Part shown: positions 1-8,973 of the stretch, piece after piece
Numbering within the stretch: position 1 is the stretch's first letter
Layout of the letters: every line of letters starts with the position of its first letter
Origin: Lacticaseibacillus kribbianus
Lineage (GTDB): Bacteria > Bacillota > Bacilli > Lactobacillales > Lactobacillaceae
NCBI RefSeq assembly: GCF_020180945.1
Contig: NZ_JAIPUL010000001.1
Coordinates: 124,001 to 188,000, forward strand
DNA length: 64,000 nucleotides
Direction: 5' to 3'
Made by a program: the position numbers and the translations under genes
Notes under the pieces: generated by a model
The model's database searches: none
The model's input: the letters and a program-made list of their open reading frames with translations, nothing else
What the model was told of the DNA's origin: nothing

Positions 1-2
1 GC

Positions 3-140
3 TTCTACGAGAACGTCGCAGAGGTGCTCAACGGTAAGGCCACCCGCATCGTCCAAAACGATGAGGTGCTGCGCGTGCTGCGGCTGATCACGGTAATCTT
101 CAAGGCCGCCGAGACCCACCAGACCCTGCCGTTCGAATAG
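3..140 (+). CDS. C-terminal end of a Gfo/Idh/MocA-type oxidoreductase (partial)
   Basis: Only the last 45 codons are present; the reading frame enters from the left edge and ends at a TAG at 138-140. The peptide (FYENVAEVLNGK...LRVLRLI...ETHQTLPFE) resembles the C-terminus of NAD(P)-dependent sugar/inositol dehydrogenases of the Gfo/Idh/MocA family, where YxNV and a helix before a short LPF-like end are common. The catalytic and Rossmann parts lie outside the window, so substrate cannot be said. A hairpin with a T-run follows at once, so this is probably the end of its transcript. Confidence 0.6.
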   Translation, partial: FYENVAEVLNGKATRIVQNDEVLRVLRLITVIFKAAETHQTLPFE

Positions 141-152
141 CTGGAGACATTC

Positions 153-180
153 GCCTGCCGCTTTGCGGTGGGCGTTTTTT
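153..180 (+). terminator. Rho-independent terminator
   Basis: GCCTGCCGC and GCGGTGGGC pair (with wobble) around a TTT loop and are followed by GTTTTTT. It ends the oxidoreductase transcript. Confidence 0.75.
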
Positions 181-251
181 GCGTCCGGCGGGGCGTGTAA
201 TTTGGTGCCGAAACCCGTATAATGTAAAGAAAAAAGAGACTGGTGGTAGTT

Positions 252-1100
252 ATGGAACTCGTCCAAAAGGCGCCCGCCAAGATCAACCTCAGCTTAGACG
301 CGCTGTACCGCCACCAAGACGGCGAACACGAGTGGCGAATGGTCATGACTGCGGTGGACCTGGCCGATTACGTCCACATCCAGCCGGCAGCAACGATTCA
401 GGTGACCACGGACAGCGGCTTTTTGCCCGAGGACCCGCGCAACTTGGCCTACCAGGCGGCCAAGGCGCTGGCCAGGGCGGCCGGGGTGACGGCCGGCGCG
501 CGCATTCACATCGAAAAACACATCCCCGTCGCCGCGGGCCTGGGCGGCGGCTCCTCCGACGCGGCCGCGGTGCTTAGGGGCCTCAACGACCTCTGGGGGC
601 TCGGCTACAGCAAGGACAAGCTGGCCGCCATCGGCCTGACCGTCGACTCCGACGTGCCGTTTTGCGTCTACTCGCAGACCGCCCTGGTGCGCGGGCGCGG
701 CGAGGTGGTGCAGCCGCTTGGGCCCATGCCCAATTGCTGGGTGGTGCTGGCCAAGCCGCGGGTGTCGGTGTCGACGCCGAGCATCCTGAACGCGATCGAC
801 TACTCGCAGCCGCTGCCGCGCCCGGACACCGGCATGGTGATCGAGGGCATCGCGCGGCGCGACTTCGCGCAGATGGCCAGCGGGATGTGCAACAGCCTCG
901 AGCAGGTGACGGCCAGCCGCCACCCGGAGATCACCGAGCTCAAGCACCGCTTCCTGAAGTACGGGGCGACGGTGGCCCAGATGTCGGGCTCCGGCCCCAC
1001 GGTGTTCGCGCTGTGCGAGCAGCAAAGCCGTGCCGCGCGCGTGTACAACAGCATGAAGGGCTTTTGCCACGAGGTGTACCTGGTGCGCCCGCTGGGGTGA
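252..1100 (+). CDS. ispE: 4-diphosphocytidyl-2-C-methyl-D-erythritol kinase
   Basis: GHMP-family kinase of 282 residues that phosphorylates CDP-methylerythritol in the MEP route to isoprenoid precursors. The ATP-binding GHMP motif PVAAGLGGGSSDAA is at residues 92-105 and the C-terminal glycine motif SGSGPTVFAL is near residue 250; the N-terminal PAKINLSLD is typical of IspE. I chose the ATG at 252 because GGTGG lies at a workable distance and the family begins close to this point; a GTG at 243 is in frame but has no room for a ribosome binding site. In lactobacilli ispE often lies next to purR; here two unrelated genes have come between them. Confidence 0.95.
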   Translation: MELVQKAPAKINLSLDALYRHQDGEHEWRMVMTAVDLADYVHIQPAATIQVTTDSGFLPEDPRNLAYQAAKALARAAGVTAGARIHIEKHIPVAAGLGGGSSDAAAVLRGLNDLWGLGYSKDKLAAIGLTVDSDVPFCVYSQTALVRGRGEVVQPLGPMPNCWVVLAKPRVSVSTPSILNAIDYSQPLPRPDTGMVIEGIARRDFAQMASGMCNSLEQVTASRHPEITELKHRFLKYGATVAQMSGSGPTVFALCEQQSRAARVYNSMKGFCHEVYLVRPLG

Positions 1101-1106
1101 GTCGAC

Positions 1107-1138
1107 CCGCCGCGCCGAACTGGTGCGGCGGTTTTTTT
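1107..1138 (+). terminator. Rho-independent terminator after ispE
   Basis: CCGCCGCGCC / GGTGCGGCGG stem with a 5-nt loop, followed by seven T. Confidence 0.9.
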
Positions 1139-1201
1139 GCCGCCTGGGGCGCCTAGGGGGATTGCGACGGCCGGCTCGGTCCGGCGGAAGGGAGCAGTGG
1201 C

Positions 1202-2401
1202 ATGGATCTCAGTGAATCGACCTTTCAGCTGCCGACAGCGGCGAGCCTGACGCCGGCCCAGCGCGGCATCGAGGCGGCGCTGCTGGACTTCGTCGCCGCC
1301 CACCGACACGACCCGCAGGCCGCGGTGTTTGTGCTGGAAGGGGATGCGGGGTCGGGTAAAAGCGCGGTGCTGGCCGCCGTTTTTGCCGCCCTGCAGCACC
1401 GGGCGCGCACCGCCGGCGACCCGTGGTTCGGGATGCGCAACAAGCTGGTGGTCAACCACAACGAGATGCTCAAGGTCTACTGGGAGCTCGCCGCCAAGGA
1501 CCCGCTGCTGCGCAAGGCCGACTTCGAGAAGCCCACGCCGCTGCTGAACCGCCTGGCCAAAAAGGGCGAGCGGGCGGACGTCGTGTTCGTCGACGAGGCG
1601 CAGCTGCTGTTGAGTCAGCCCGACCCCTTCAACAACTTCCGCGGCCACAACCAGGTGGCGGCACTGTTGCGCGTGGCCGCCGTGGTGGTGCTGGTGGTGG
1701 ACTTCGCCCAGGTGGTCAAGCTCAAGTCGCGCTGGACGCCAACGACCCTAGCGCAGGCGCTGGCCGGCCACGCGGTGGTGCGCCGCCGGCTGCGCGGTCA
1801 GCTGCGGGTCCAGACCCCTGGGGTCAGCGCCTGGATCAACGCGTTCAATCAGGGCCAACTGAGACCGCTGCCGAGGCAGGGGGTGCGGGTGTTTGAAGAC
1901 GGGCAGCCGCTGGCCGACTGGATTGCGGCGCAGGACCGGCGGGTGGGGCTGTCGCGGATGCTGGCCACCACCGATTTTTCCTTCCGCGTCTTCGGCACCA
2001 AGGACTGGTTCGTGCAGGCCGGCACGCTGCAGCTGCCCTGGGACCACATCAACTTCACCGACCGGCCGTGGGCCAGCCGGCCGGAGACGCTGCACGAGGT
2101 CGGGTCGGTGTACACCATTCAGGGCTTTGACCTCAACTACGCCGGCGTGATCCTTGGGCCGAGCTTCGGCTACGACGCCACCGCCGACCGCGTGACGGTC
2201 GACCCGGCGCGCTTCGAGGACCAGACGGCCTTTCGCCGCCGGGCCGACCTGCCGGACGACGCCGCGGCCAAGCGGGCAATTGTGCGCAACGTCGCGAACA
2301 TCCTGATGAAGCGCGGCCGATTGGGGCTCGGCCTGTTCGCCACCGACCCGGCGCTCGAGGCGCGGCTGTTGGCGCTGGACCGCGCCGCGCGCGGGCGGTG
2401 A
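1202..2401 (+). CDS. DUF2075-family P-loop ATPase/helicase-like protein
   Basis: 399 residues. Walker A is GDAGSGKS at residues 47-54 and Walker B is VFVDEAQLL with DEAQ at 131-134. The late motif YTIQGFDLNYAGVILGP near residue 305 is characteristic of DUF2075, a superfamily-1-like helicase core without a known pathway. A GGAAGGGAG ribosome binding site precedes the ATG. It stands alone between ispE and a transporter with its own promoter, so the neighbours say little. Role inferred only as nucleic-acid-dependent ATPase; some DUF2075 proteins accompany defence or nuclease genes but none is here. Confidence 0.85.
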   Translation: MDLSESTFQLPTAASLTPAQRGIEAALLDFVAAHRHDPQAAVFVLEGDAGSGKSAVLAAVFAALQHRARTAGDPWFGMRNKLVVNHNEMLKVYWELAAKDPLLRKADFEKPTPLLNRLAKKGERADVVFVDEAQLLLSQPDPFNNFRGHNQVAALLRVAAVVVLVVDFAQVVKLKSRWTPTTLAQALAGHAVVRRRLRGQLRVQTPGVSAWINAFNQGQLRPLPRQGVRVFEDGQPLADWIAAQDRRVGLSRMLATTDFSFRVFGTKDWFVQAGTLQLPWDHINFTDRPWASRPETLHEVGSVYTIQGFDLNYAGVILGPSFGYDATADRVTVDPARFEDQTAFRRRADLPDDAAAKRAIVRNVANILMKRGRLGLGLFATDPALEARLLALDRAARGR

Positions 2402-2495
2402 CAGGAAATCGGCCGGTTGCCGGCCGGGCCGTCACTCACCGAGCGACGGGTGAACGGCCGCGGGCTCGCCGAGCCGGGCGCGGCCCTAGCGGCGG

Positions 2496-2524
2496 TTGAC
2501 TTTCCTTGTGACGCCCGGCACAAT
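2496..2524 (+). promoter_or_regulatory. Promoter of the cation-efflux gene
   Basis: TTGACT (2496-2501), 17-bp spacer, CACAAT (2519-2524), followed by an untranslated leader of ~110 nt to the start codon at 2642. The -35 is 5/6 to consensus, the -10 is 4/6. Confidence 0.5.
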
Positions 2525-2641
2525 GGGGGGGTGAATACAAGGCGGTGAATACAGTGCGCGGTGACACCGGAACCTTTCCGGCCGTGCTGGCCTGGGGAGG
2601 CCGGCAGGACAGCGCCATACACCGGCAGAGGAGGAGTCGCA

Positions 2642-3517
2642 ATGAAGCATCAACCAAGTCAGGCGTTTCGGTGGGGCATCGTGCTCAACGCCGCGTACAT
2701 CGTGGCGGAGGTGGCCTTCGGGGTCGCGGTCGGATCGATCGCGCTGGTGGCCGACGCGATGCACAACCTGAGCGACGTCCTGGGGCTTGGCATCGCGTGG
2801 TTCGCCGACTGGCTGTCCTGCCGTCAGCCGACGCTCAAGCGCACCTATGGCTACAAGAGCTCCTCGATTCTGGCGGCCCTGATCAACGCGGTGTTCCTGC
2901 TGGTCGCGATGGGCGCCATCATCGTCGAGGCGGCCGGCCGCTTCGCCCACGCCGAACCGATTCAAGGCGGCACCGTCATGGCGGTCGCCGGCGTCGGCAT
3001 CCTGGTCAACGGGGTGACCGCGCTGATGTTTCACGCCGGGCAGTCGCACGACCTGAACATCCGCGGCGCCTTCCTGCACATGGCGGCCGATGCCGGGGTG
3101 TCCCTAGGCGTGGTCGTCGCCGGTGGGCTGTACCTGCTGACCGGCTGGACCTGGCTTGATCCGCTGGTGTCGATCCTGGTCGCGCTGGTGGTGCTGGTCA
3201 GCACGTGGGGGCTGCTCAAGGACGCGGTGAACCTGGCGATGGCGGCAGTGCCCAAGGCCATCGACCTGGCGAAGGTCCGGCAGCTGATCACCGATTTTCC
3301 GACGGTGGTGGGCTGCCACGACCTGCACATCTGGGCGCTGAGCACCACAGATGTCGCGCTGACCGTGCACGTGACGCGCAAGACGGACTGCAACAACGAC
3401 CAGTTTCTGGAGCAGCTCGGGCGCAAGCTGCGCGACACCTTCGACATCGCGCACGTCACCATCCAGGTCGAGTACGGCGACTACCAGCCGCTGCAGGCGA
3501 CGGACAATCCTTACTAG
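2642..3517 (+). CDS. Cation diffusion facilitator (CzcD/ZitB-type metal exporter)
   Basis: 291-residue inner-membrane transporter with six predicted membrane helices and a soluble C-terminal domain. The two intramembrane metal-site motifs of zinc CDFs are present as H41xxxD45 (MHNLSD) and H146xxxD150 (HMAADAG), which predicts Zn2+ (or Co2+/Cd2+) efflux in exchange for protons. A histidine loop between helices IV and V is lacking. The C-terminal domain (from about residue 200) carries HDLHIWAL, a usual CDF feature. I chose ATG 2642 over in-frame upstream starts because AGGAGGAG lies 7 nt before it and the family starts here. Confidence 0.92.
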   Translation: MKHQPSQAFRWGIVLNAAYIVAEVAFGVAVGSIALVADAMHNLSDVLGLGIAWFADWLSCRQPTLKRTYGYKSSSILAALINAVFLLVAMGAIIVEAAGRFAHAEPIQGGTVMAVAGVGILVNGVTALMFHAGQSHDLNIRGAFLHMAADAGVSLGVVVAGGLYLLTGWTWLDPLVSILVALVVLVSTWGLLKDAVNLAMAAVPKAIDLAKVRQLITDFPTVVGCHDLHIWALSTTDVALTVHVTRKTDCNNDQFLEQLGRKLRDTFDIAHVTIQVEYGDYQPLQATDNPY

Positions 3518-3527
3518 CGCATTTGTG

Positions 3528-3550
3528 AAAAAGCCGGCGACGGCTTTTTT
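3528..3550 (+). terminator. Rho-independent terminator
   Basis: AAAAAGCCG-GCGA-CGGCTTTTTT immediately after the transporter stop codon. Confidence 0.9.
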
Positions 3551-3639
3551 CTTTGTCTGCCAACCGGACAGCATCTGTCCGGTTGGCGGCGAAACCGGAA
3601 CGAGTCACCCCTGAAAAATCGGCTTTTTCCGGTCAGTTG

Positions 3640-3699
3640 CGAACAATTGCGAAAAATTGAGCGAAATATCTCGAAATTCCCGGAACAATCCCGTATAAT
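3640..3699 (+). promoter_or_regulatory. purR promoter with possible PurBoxes
   Basis: A perfect TATAAT lies at 3694-3699 with a weak -35 (TCGAAA, 3671-3676, 17-bp spacer). Two strings resembling the core of the PurBox (CGAACAWT in Gram-positive purR regulons) lie upstream: CGAACAAT at 3640-3647 and GGAACAAT at 3682-3689. They are in the same orientation, not the inverted pair of Bacillus, so autoregulation by PurR is plausible but unproven. The AT-rich sequence contrasts with the flanking genes. Confidence 0.4.
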
Positions 3700-3761
3700 G
3701 TTCAAGATTGGTGCAATACACGGCACGATAATCCAAATATTCGGAGTTGGGAGATAACACT

Positions 3762-4622
3762 ATGAAAGTTCGGCGCAGTAACCGCCTGATCGACATGACA
3801 CGCTACCTGATGGAGCGGCCCCACACGCTGGTGCCGCTGACCTTTTTCTCGAAACGCTACGACTCGGCCAAGTCCTCGATCTCCGAGGACCTGGCGATTG
3901 TTCGGCACACCTTCGCCCAGCGCGAAACCGGCATCCTTGAGACGGTGCCCGGCGCGGCCGGCGGGGTGCGGTTCATCCCGACCATCGGGCAAAGCGAGGC
4001 GACGGCCTTCATTCAGGACATGGCAACCAGGCTGTGCGAGACCGATCGCCTGCTGCCGGGCGGCTACGTCTACCTGTCCGACCTGCTCGGCACGCCGGAC
4101 GTCCTGCGCCAGATCGGCCGCCTGATTGCGACCCAGTACCTGGACGCGCACGTCGACGCCGTGATGACCGTCGCGACCAAGGGCATTCCGATTGCGCAAA
4201 GCGTCAGCCAGTACCTGAACGTGCCGTTCGTGATCGTGCGCCGCGACTCCAAGATCACCGAGGGCTCGACCGTCAGTGTGAACTACGTGTCGGCCAGCTC
4301 CGCGCGGATCGAGAAAATGGAGCTGAGCAAGCGCAGCCTGCCGGCGGGCTCCCGCGTCCTGATCGTCGACGACTTCATGAAGGGCGGCGGCACCGTCAAC
4401 GGGATGCGCAGCCTGATCGCCGAATTCGACGCCAACTTGGTCGGCATCTCCGTTTTCGCCGAGGGCAACTTCTCGGGCGATCGCATGGTGACCGACTACA
4501 CCAGCCTGATCCGCGTCGACGAGGTCGACACCAAGGCCAACACACTGCACGCGGTGGCCGGCAACTATCTGGACCACAACGCGGCCCAGTTCGCCGAGCT
4601 GGCCAAGCACCTGTCGGTATAA
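3762..4622 (+). CDS. purR: Pur operon repressor
   Basis: 286 residues: a winged-helix DNA-binding domain (about 1-75, with the conserved MTRYLMERP...SKRYDSAKSSISEDL) followed by a phosphoribosyltransferase-fold domain. The PRPP-binding loop VLIVDDFMKGGGT (199-211) senses PRPP and relieves repression of purine synthesis genes in the Gram-positive PurR family. ATG 3762 follows GGGAG with suitable spacing; a TTG at 3747 is in frame but less likely. The gene has its own promoter. prs, which makes PRPP, lies two genes downstream. Confidence 0.95.
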   Translation: MKVRRSNRLIDMTRYLMERPHTLVPLTFFSKRYDSAKSSISEDLAIVRHTFAQRETGILETVPGAAGGVRFIPTIGQSEATAFIQDMATRLCETDRLLPGGYVYLSDLLGTPDVLRQIGRLIATQYLDAHVDAVMTVATKGIPIAQSVSQYLNVPFVIVRRDSKITEGSTVSVNYVSASSARIEKMELSKRSLPAGSRVLIVDDFMKGGGTVNGMRSLIAEFDANLVGISVFAEGNFSGDRMVTDYTSLIRVDEVDTKANTLHAVAGNYLDHNAAQFAELAKHLSV

Positions 4623-4625
4623 CCC

Positions 4626-4700
4626 AGGGCGTAGCTAATCGCGCCCGCGTTGCGGTGCGGAGCCCGACGATAAAGGCGGAGCAGCGCGGGCTTAGCGAAC
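4626..4700 (+). repeat. Relative of the GCCCGACGAT structured repeat family
   Basis: Most of the 255-bp purR-glmU gap is non-coding. It holds GCGTAGC..CGCGTTGC..GCGGAGCCCGACGAT and ..GCAGCGCGGGCTTAGCG, closely similar in order and spacing to the repeat units at 44.5 kb. A second CGACGAT lies at 4732-4738. No ORF or transposase is associated. Confidence 0.5.
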
Positions 4701-4762
4701 GCATCGACTTGCCGCGACAAACAATAGGCCGCGACGATAGGTATAGCCCAATTGACAAGCCG

Positions 4763-4788
4763 AAAAGGTGCGGTTCCCGCACCTTTTT
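4763..4788 (+). terminator. Rho-independent terminator after purR
   Basis: AAAGGTGCGG-TTC-CCGCACCTTTTT, a clean GC-rich stem with T-run. Confidence 0.9.
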
Positions 4789-4817
4789 ATTTATAATTAA
4801 GATAATGGTACGGTGAA

Positions 4818-4846
4818 TTGCAAGTTCACCTGTTCCGGCTTATAGT
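4818..4846 (+). promoter_or_regulatory. glmU promoter
   Basis: TTGCAA (4818-4823), exactly 17 bp, TATAGT (4841-4846); the start codon follows 31 bp later. Confidence 0.7.
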
Positions 4847-4877
4847 GGTCTGGTAAGCAAAAATGAAGGAGCAGATT

Positions 4878-6269
4878 ATGGCAGGAAAATACACGATCAT
4901 TCTGGCCGCGGGCAAGGGCACGCGGATGAAGTCGAAGGTGCACAAGGTGCTGCAGACGCTGTGCGGCAAGACCATGGTGGACCACGTGCTGACGCAGGTC
5001 GAAAAGATGCACCCGACGGAGGTCGTCACCGTGATCGGCCACGACGCCGACGCGGTGCGCGAGAGCCTGGGCAACCGCAGCCAGTACGCGCTGCAGGAAA
5101 AGCAGCTGGGCACCGGCCACGCGGCGCTTCAGGCGGAGCCGATCCTCGGCGGCAAGGACGGGGTGACGCTGATTGTCTCCGGCGACACGCCGCTTTTGAC
5201 CGCCGAGACCTTCGAGAAGCTCTTCGCGTACCACCAGGACAAGGGCGCCGCGGCGACCATTCTGACGGCGCAGGCGCCGGACCCGACCGGCTACGGCCGC
5301 ATCATTCGCAACGAGCTGGGCACCGTGCAGCGCATCGTCGAGCAAAAGGACGCGACGCATGAGGAGGCGCAGGTGACCGAGATCAACACCGGCGTTTTCT
5401 GCTTCGATAACAAGCGCCTCTTCGCCGCCTTGCACGAGATGAAAAACGACAACGCGCAGGGCGAGTACTACCTGACCGACGTGATCGAGATCCTCAAGCA
5501 CGAGGGCGCGGTCATTGCGGCCTACAAGATGACCGACTTCAGCGAGTCCATCGGCGTCAACGACCGCGTCGCGCTGGCCGAGGCGACCCGCGTGATGCAG
5601 GCGCGCATCAACCGCCGCCACATGCAAAACGGCGTGAAGCTGATCGATCCGGCGACCACCTACATCGACGCCGGCGTTATGATCGGGGCCGACACCACCG
5701 TCGAGCCCGGTGTGCAGCTGCTCGGCCACACCGTGATCGGTGAGGACTGCGTGATCGGCGCCCACTCCAAGATTGTCGATTCGACCCTCGAGGACGGCGT
5801 CACCGTCACCAGCTCGACCATCGAGCAGTCGATCATGCACAAGGGCTCGGACATCGGCCCGAACTCCCACCTGCGCCCGCAGTCCGACATCGGCGAAGGC
5901 GCGCACCTCGGCAATTTTGTCGAAGTGAAAAAGGCCGTGATTGGCCCTCGCACCAAGGTCGGCCACCTGACCTACGTCGGCGATGCCACGCTTGGGTCCG
6001 ACATCAACGTCGGTTGCGGCGTCGTGTTCGTCAACTACGACGGCGTCAAGAAGTGGCACACCAGCGTCGGGGACCACAGCTTCATCGGCAGCAATTCGAA
6101 CATCATCGCTCCGGTTGCCCTGGCCGACCACAGCTTCGTGGCCGCCGGCTCGACCATCACCGACGACGTGCCGTTCCACGCGATGGGCATCGCGCGCGCC
6201 CGCCAGGTGAACAAGGAAGACTTCTGGACTCGCACGGCCCTGGCCGACGATCCGGAGTGGAATAAGTAG
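4878..6269 (+). CDS. glmU: Bifunctional GlcN-1-P acetyltransferase / GlcNAc-1-P uridyltransferase
   Basis: 463 residues, the usual GlmU length. It acetylates glucosamine-1-phosphate and then makes UDP-GlcNAc, the precursor of peptidoglycan and teichoic acids. The N-terminal nucleotidyltransferase domain has [12 protein letters not shown] (9-20); from about residue 250 the hexapeptide repeats of a left-handed beta-helix begin, with [21 protein letters not shown] typical of the acetyltransferase half. ATG 4878 is chosen over the in-frame ATG at 4863 because AAGGAG lies between them at the right distance from 4878. Confidence 0.97.
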   Translation: MAGKYTIILAAGKGTRMKSKVHKVLQTLCGKTMVDHVLTQVEKMHPTEVVTVIGHDADAVRESLGNRSQYALQEKQLGTGHAALQAEPILGGKDGVTLIVSGDTPLLTAETFEKLFAYHQDKGAAATILTAQAPDPTGYGRIIRNELGTVQRIVEQKDATHEEAQVTEINTGVFCFDNKRLFAALHEMKNDNAQGEYYLTDVIEILKHEGAVIAAYKMTDFSESIGVNDRVALAEATRVMQARINRRHMQNGVKLIDPATTYIDAGVMIGADTTVEPGVQLLGHTVIGEDCVIGAHSKIVDSTLEDGVTVTSSTIEQSIMHKGSDIGPNSHLRPQSDIGEGAHLGNFVEVKKAVIGPRTKVGHLTYVGDATLGSDINVGCGVVFVNYDGVKKWHTSVGDHSFIGSNSNIIAPVALADHSFVAAGSTITDDVPFHAMGIARARQVNKEDFWTRTALADDPEWNK

Positions 6270-6276
6270 CAGAATG

Positions 6277-6301
6277 GGCCGCGGGCAACCGCGGTCTTTT
6301 T
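6277..6301 (+). terminator. Rho-independent terminator after glmU
   Basis: GGCCGCGG-GCAA-CCGCGGTC followed by five T. Confidence 0.85.
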
Positions 6302-6566
6302 GTGCACCCAAGGCGAAGCCCCGCCCGACGATACTAGGGCGAAGCAGCGCAACGCGCTGCTTCGCCAGACGATGACCAAGAATTGTCGCACACATCGGCT
6401 GATTCGCCGGCCAGAATATTTTCTGAAAACACCGGTGCTCGGTACCGAGACCGCGTCATCCCGCGGCTGCCGCGGCACCGGTGGCGGCACAGTTTGGCGC
6501 GCGCCAATGGCACAGCGGGCGAATTTGCGGCAGCTTGCGGGAAAAGCCCGCAAAACGCGTAATCTC
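6302..6566 (+). repeat. Non-coding gap with a perfect 13-bp hairpin flanked by GACGAT
   Basis: The 405-bp glmU-prs gap encodes no credible protein. It contains CCCGACGATACTAG (6323-6336), then a perfect hairpin GGCGAAGCAGCGC-AAC-GCGCTGCTTCGCC, then GACGATGACCAAG. The flanks match the GCCCGACGATGACCAGGGCGA core of the family at 44.5 kb. The hairpin has no T-run, so it is not an ordinary terminator. The remainder to the prs promoter shows nothing recognisable. Confidence 0.5.
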
Positions 6567-6575
6567 TGTTATAAT
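6567..6575 (+). promoter_or_regulatory. prs promoter, extended -10
   Basis: TGTTATAAT is a perfect extended -10 element. No good -35 lies 16-18 bp upstream. A leader of ~95 nt separates it from the prs start codon. Confidence 0.55.
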
Positions 6576-6674
6576 CAAGGGAGCAATGCCCGGAAATCCA
6601 GGCGGTTACGGCCGCACGGGGGGATTCGGTGCGGCGTTAGATGGCACTCATTCAAACACATCATGGAGGAAACC

Positions 6675-7643
6675 ATGTCTTACTCTGACCCAAAGTTGAA
6701 GATTTTTGCCTTGAACTCGAACAAACCGCTGGCCGAGAAAATCGCGGCCGAAGTTGGCGTCGAACTCGGGAAGTCATCTGTGAACCGGTTTAGCGACGGC
6801 GAAATTCAGATCAACATCGAAGAAAGTATCCGTGGGGACGATATCTACCTGATCCAGTCCACCTCAGCCCCGGTCAACGACAACCTGATGGAGCTTCTAA
6901 TCATGATCGACGCGCTGCGCCGGGCGTCCGCCCACACCATCAGCGTGGTCATGCCTTACTACGGGTACGCCCGTCAGGATCGCAAGGCGCGCTCGCGCGA
7001 ACCGATCACCGCAAAGCTCGTCGCCAACATGCTCGAGCGCGCCGGCGCCGACCGCGTCCTCGCGCTTGACCTGCACGCCGCTCAGATTCAGGGCTTCTTC
7101 GACATTCCGGTCGACCACCTGATGGGTGCGCCGCTTTTGGCCGATTACTTCATCCGCAACGGCTACGCCAACGCCGACACCGTGGTGGTTTCGCCAGACC
7201 ACGGCGGCGTGACCCGCGCCCGCAAGCTCGCCGAGTTCCTCAAGGCCCCGATTGCCATCATTGACAAGCGCCGTCCGCGTCCGAACGTGGCCGAGGTGAT
7301 GAACATCGTCGGTAAGGTCTTCGGCAAGCGCTGCATCATCATCGACGACATGATCGACACCGCCGGCACCATCACCCTGGCCGCCCAGGCGCTCAAGGAC
7401 GCCGGGGCCACCGAGGTACTGGTCGCCGCCACCCACGCGATTTTCTCCGGCCCGGCCGTGGAACGCCTCGAGAACTCCGTGATCTCGCAGGTCGTCGTGA
7501 CCGACTCGATCAACCTGCCGGAAGAAAAAAAGATGGACAAGCTGGTCATCGTCTCCGTCGGCCCACTGATGGGTCGTGCCATCACCCGCATCCAGGAGAA
7601 CAAGCCGGTCTCCCCGCTGTTCGAAAACCGCTTCACCAAGTAG
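6675..7643 (+). CDS. prs: Ribose-phosphate pyrophosphokinase (PRPP synthetase)
   Basis: 322 residues, class I Prs. It makes PRPP from ribose-5-phosphate and ATP for purine, pyrimidine, NAD, His and Trp synthesis. Seen: [16 protein letters not shown] at the N-terminus, the flexible-loop region [17 protein letters not shown], and the PRPP-binding [17 protein letters not shown] 6675 follows GGAGG with good spacing. Upstream regulation by PurR is possible because the sensor responds to PRPP, but I see no PurBox at this promoter. Confidence 0.97.
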   Translation: MSYSDPKLKIFALNSNKPLAEKIAAEVGVELGKSSVNRFSDGEIQINIEESIRGDDIYLIQSTSAPVNDNLMELLIMIDALRRASAHTISVVMPYYGYARQDRKARSREPITAKLVANMLERAGADRVLALDLHAAQIQGFFDIPVDHLMGAPLLADYFIRNGYANADTVVVSPDHGGVTRARKLAEFLKAPIAIIDKRRPRPNVAEVMNIVGKVFGKRCIIIDDMIDTAGTITLAAQALKDAGATEVLVAATHAIFSGPAVERLENSVISQVVVTDSINLPEEKKMDKLVIVSVGPLMGRAITRIQENKPVSPLFENRFTK

Positions 7644-7652
7644 AAGACCACC

Positions 7653-7685
7653 AAAAGCCCTGCACATCGCGTGCAGGGCTTTTTG
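7653..7685 (+). terminator. Rho-independent terminator after prs
   Basis: AAAAGCCCTGCAC / GTGCAGGGCTTTTT stem-loop. Confidence 0.92.
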
Positions 7686-7703
7686 CGTTTCAGGCAAAGA
7701 AAA

Positions 7704-7729
7704 TGCCCCGCACCGATTCGGTGCGGGGC
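7704..7729 (-). terminator. Rho-independent terminator of the GGDEF gene
   Basis: Read leftward: TGCCCCGCACCGAATCGGTGCGGGGCA forms a perfect stem, followed by TTTTCTTT. It is convergent with the prs terminator. Confidence 0.85.
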
Positions 7730-7734
7730 AGGGC

Positions 7735-8877
7735 TCAGTCAACGATCCGCCCGCCGATGTTCAGCCGGTCGCGCCCGGCGCGCTTGGCCTCGTACAAGAA
7801 GCGGTCGGCGCGCTTGTAAACGTCCAGGTAGTGGAGGTCGGCAGCGGAGCCGGTGGCCGTGCCGATGGAAACCGTGATGCTGAAGGGGAGGCCCGAAGCG
7901 TTGAACACCAGCGCGTCGAGCCGCGCCTTGAGCGCCTTGGCCACGGTCGCCACCGCGTCCGCCGGAAGATCGGAGACGGCAACGCAGAACTCCTCGCCGC
8001 CCAGCCGGTACGCGTTCGCGGTCTGGGGCAGAGCCTGCGCGAAGTCCTGGGTGGTGCGGCCGACGCCCTGCAGCACGGTGTTGCCGATCAGGTGGCCGTG
8101 CGTGTCGTTCACGCGCTTGAACCAGTCGATGTCGAGCTCCAAAAGCGTCAGGCGGGGACCTTTTTGGCGGGCCGCGTCGTAGCGGCGGTGCAGGTCCTGA
8201 TCGAAGGTGCGGAAGTTTTTCAGCCCGGTCAGCTCGTCGAGCTCGATTCGCGATTCGACCTGCAGCTGGTTGATCAGCAGCATGCGGAAGTACTCGTAGC
8301 CGCCGGCCGCAAGCACCGCGAAGGCCAGCAGTTGGCGCAGCAGGGCGCTGAAATCGGCCGCCTCCCCGCCGAGGTGCCAGGCCAAAAGCAGCGCAGCCCC
8401 GCCGCTCAAAGACAGCAGGGCGAGCATTGCCAGCCGGTTTTGCCAGAAGCGAAAGCCGACGAAGCTCGCGGCGGCCTGGACGCCGATCAGGGTGGTGAGG
8501 GTCAGGGCGACCAAGGGCGTCGGTCGGGCCCCGACCAGCGCCGCGTAGCCCAGCGTCTCAAGCGCCCCGATGGCGAACTGCCAGGGGCTTGAGATCAGCA
8601 GGTCGAAGATGAAAATGGCGACCACCAGCAGGTTCAGGGCGGTCCAGTGCAGCCCCAGCAGCGGGGTGGCGAAGTGCGTGTTGAGCGCGGCCAGCACCAG
8701 CACGTAGCCGGTGTAGCCGGCGGCCAGCGCGAGCTCGATTAGGTCGTGGTGCCGGGCGACCAGCGGGCTTTGGTGCGTCCAGATCCAGTAGAGAAACGAC
8801 AGCGTCCCGAACAGCACCACCAGGTTGGTGATGGTGGCAAAACCAAAGCTCAGGTTGCCCCATGCGGTGTGGCTCAT
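7735..8877 (-). CDS. Membrane-bound diguanylate cyclase (GGDEF domain)
   Basis: 380 residues. The first ~200 are hydrophobic with about six membrane segments; the rest is a GGDEF domain. DELTGLKNFRTF (214-225), LDIDWFKRVND (248-258) and the active-site signature GGEEF (293-297) are intact, so it should make cyclic di-GMP from two GTP. The RxxD inhibitory site five residues before GGEEF is absent (PQTA there), so simple product inhibition is not expected. There is no EAL or HD-GYP phosphodiesterase in the window. Two ATGs are adjacent (8880 and 8877); spacing to AAGGGG favours 8877. It is monocistronic, between its own terminator and that of the next gene. Confidence 0.9.
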   Translation of the reverse strand: MSHTAWGNLSFGFATITNLVVLFGTLSFLYWIWTHQSPLVARHHDLIELALAAGYTGYVLVLAALNTHFATPLLGLHWTALNLLVVAIFIFDLLISSPWQFAIGALETLGYAALVGARPTPLVALTLTTLIGVQAAASFVGFRFWQNRLAMLALLSLSGGAALLLAWHLGGEAADFSALLRQLLAFAVLAAGGYEYFRMLLINQLQVESRIELDELTGLKNFRTFDQDLHRRYDAARQKGPRLTLLELDIDWFKRVNDTHGHLIGNTVLQGVGRTTQDFAQALPQTANAYRLGGEEFCVAVSDLPADAVATVAKALKARLDALVFNASGLPFSITVSIGTATGSAADLHYLDVYKRADRFLYEAKRAGRDRLNIGGRIVD

Positions 8878-8973
8878 CATGTGCCCCTTTCCCCCGCGGC
8901 GCGGTGCCGCGGTGTCCAACTTCATTCTACTTGTTTGCCCGCGCGCGCAACAGGGGGCTTTACAATCGAAACA

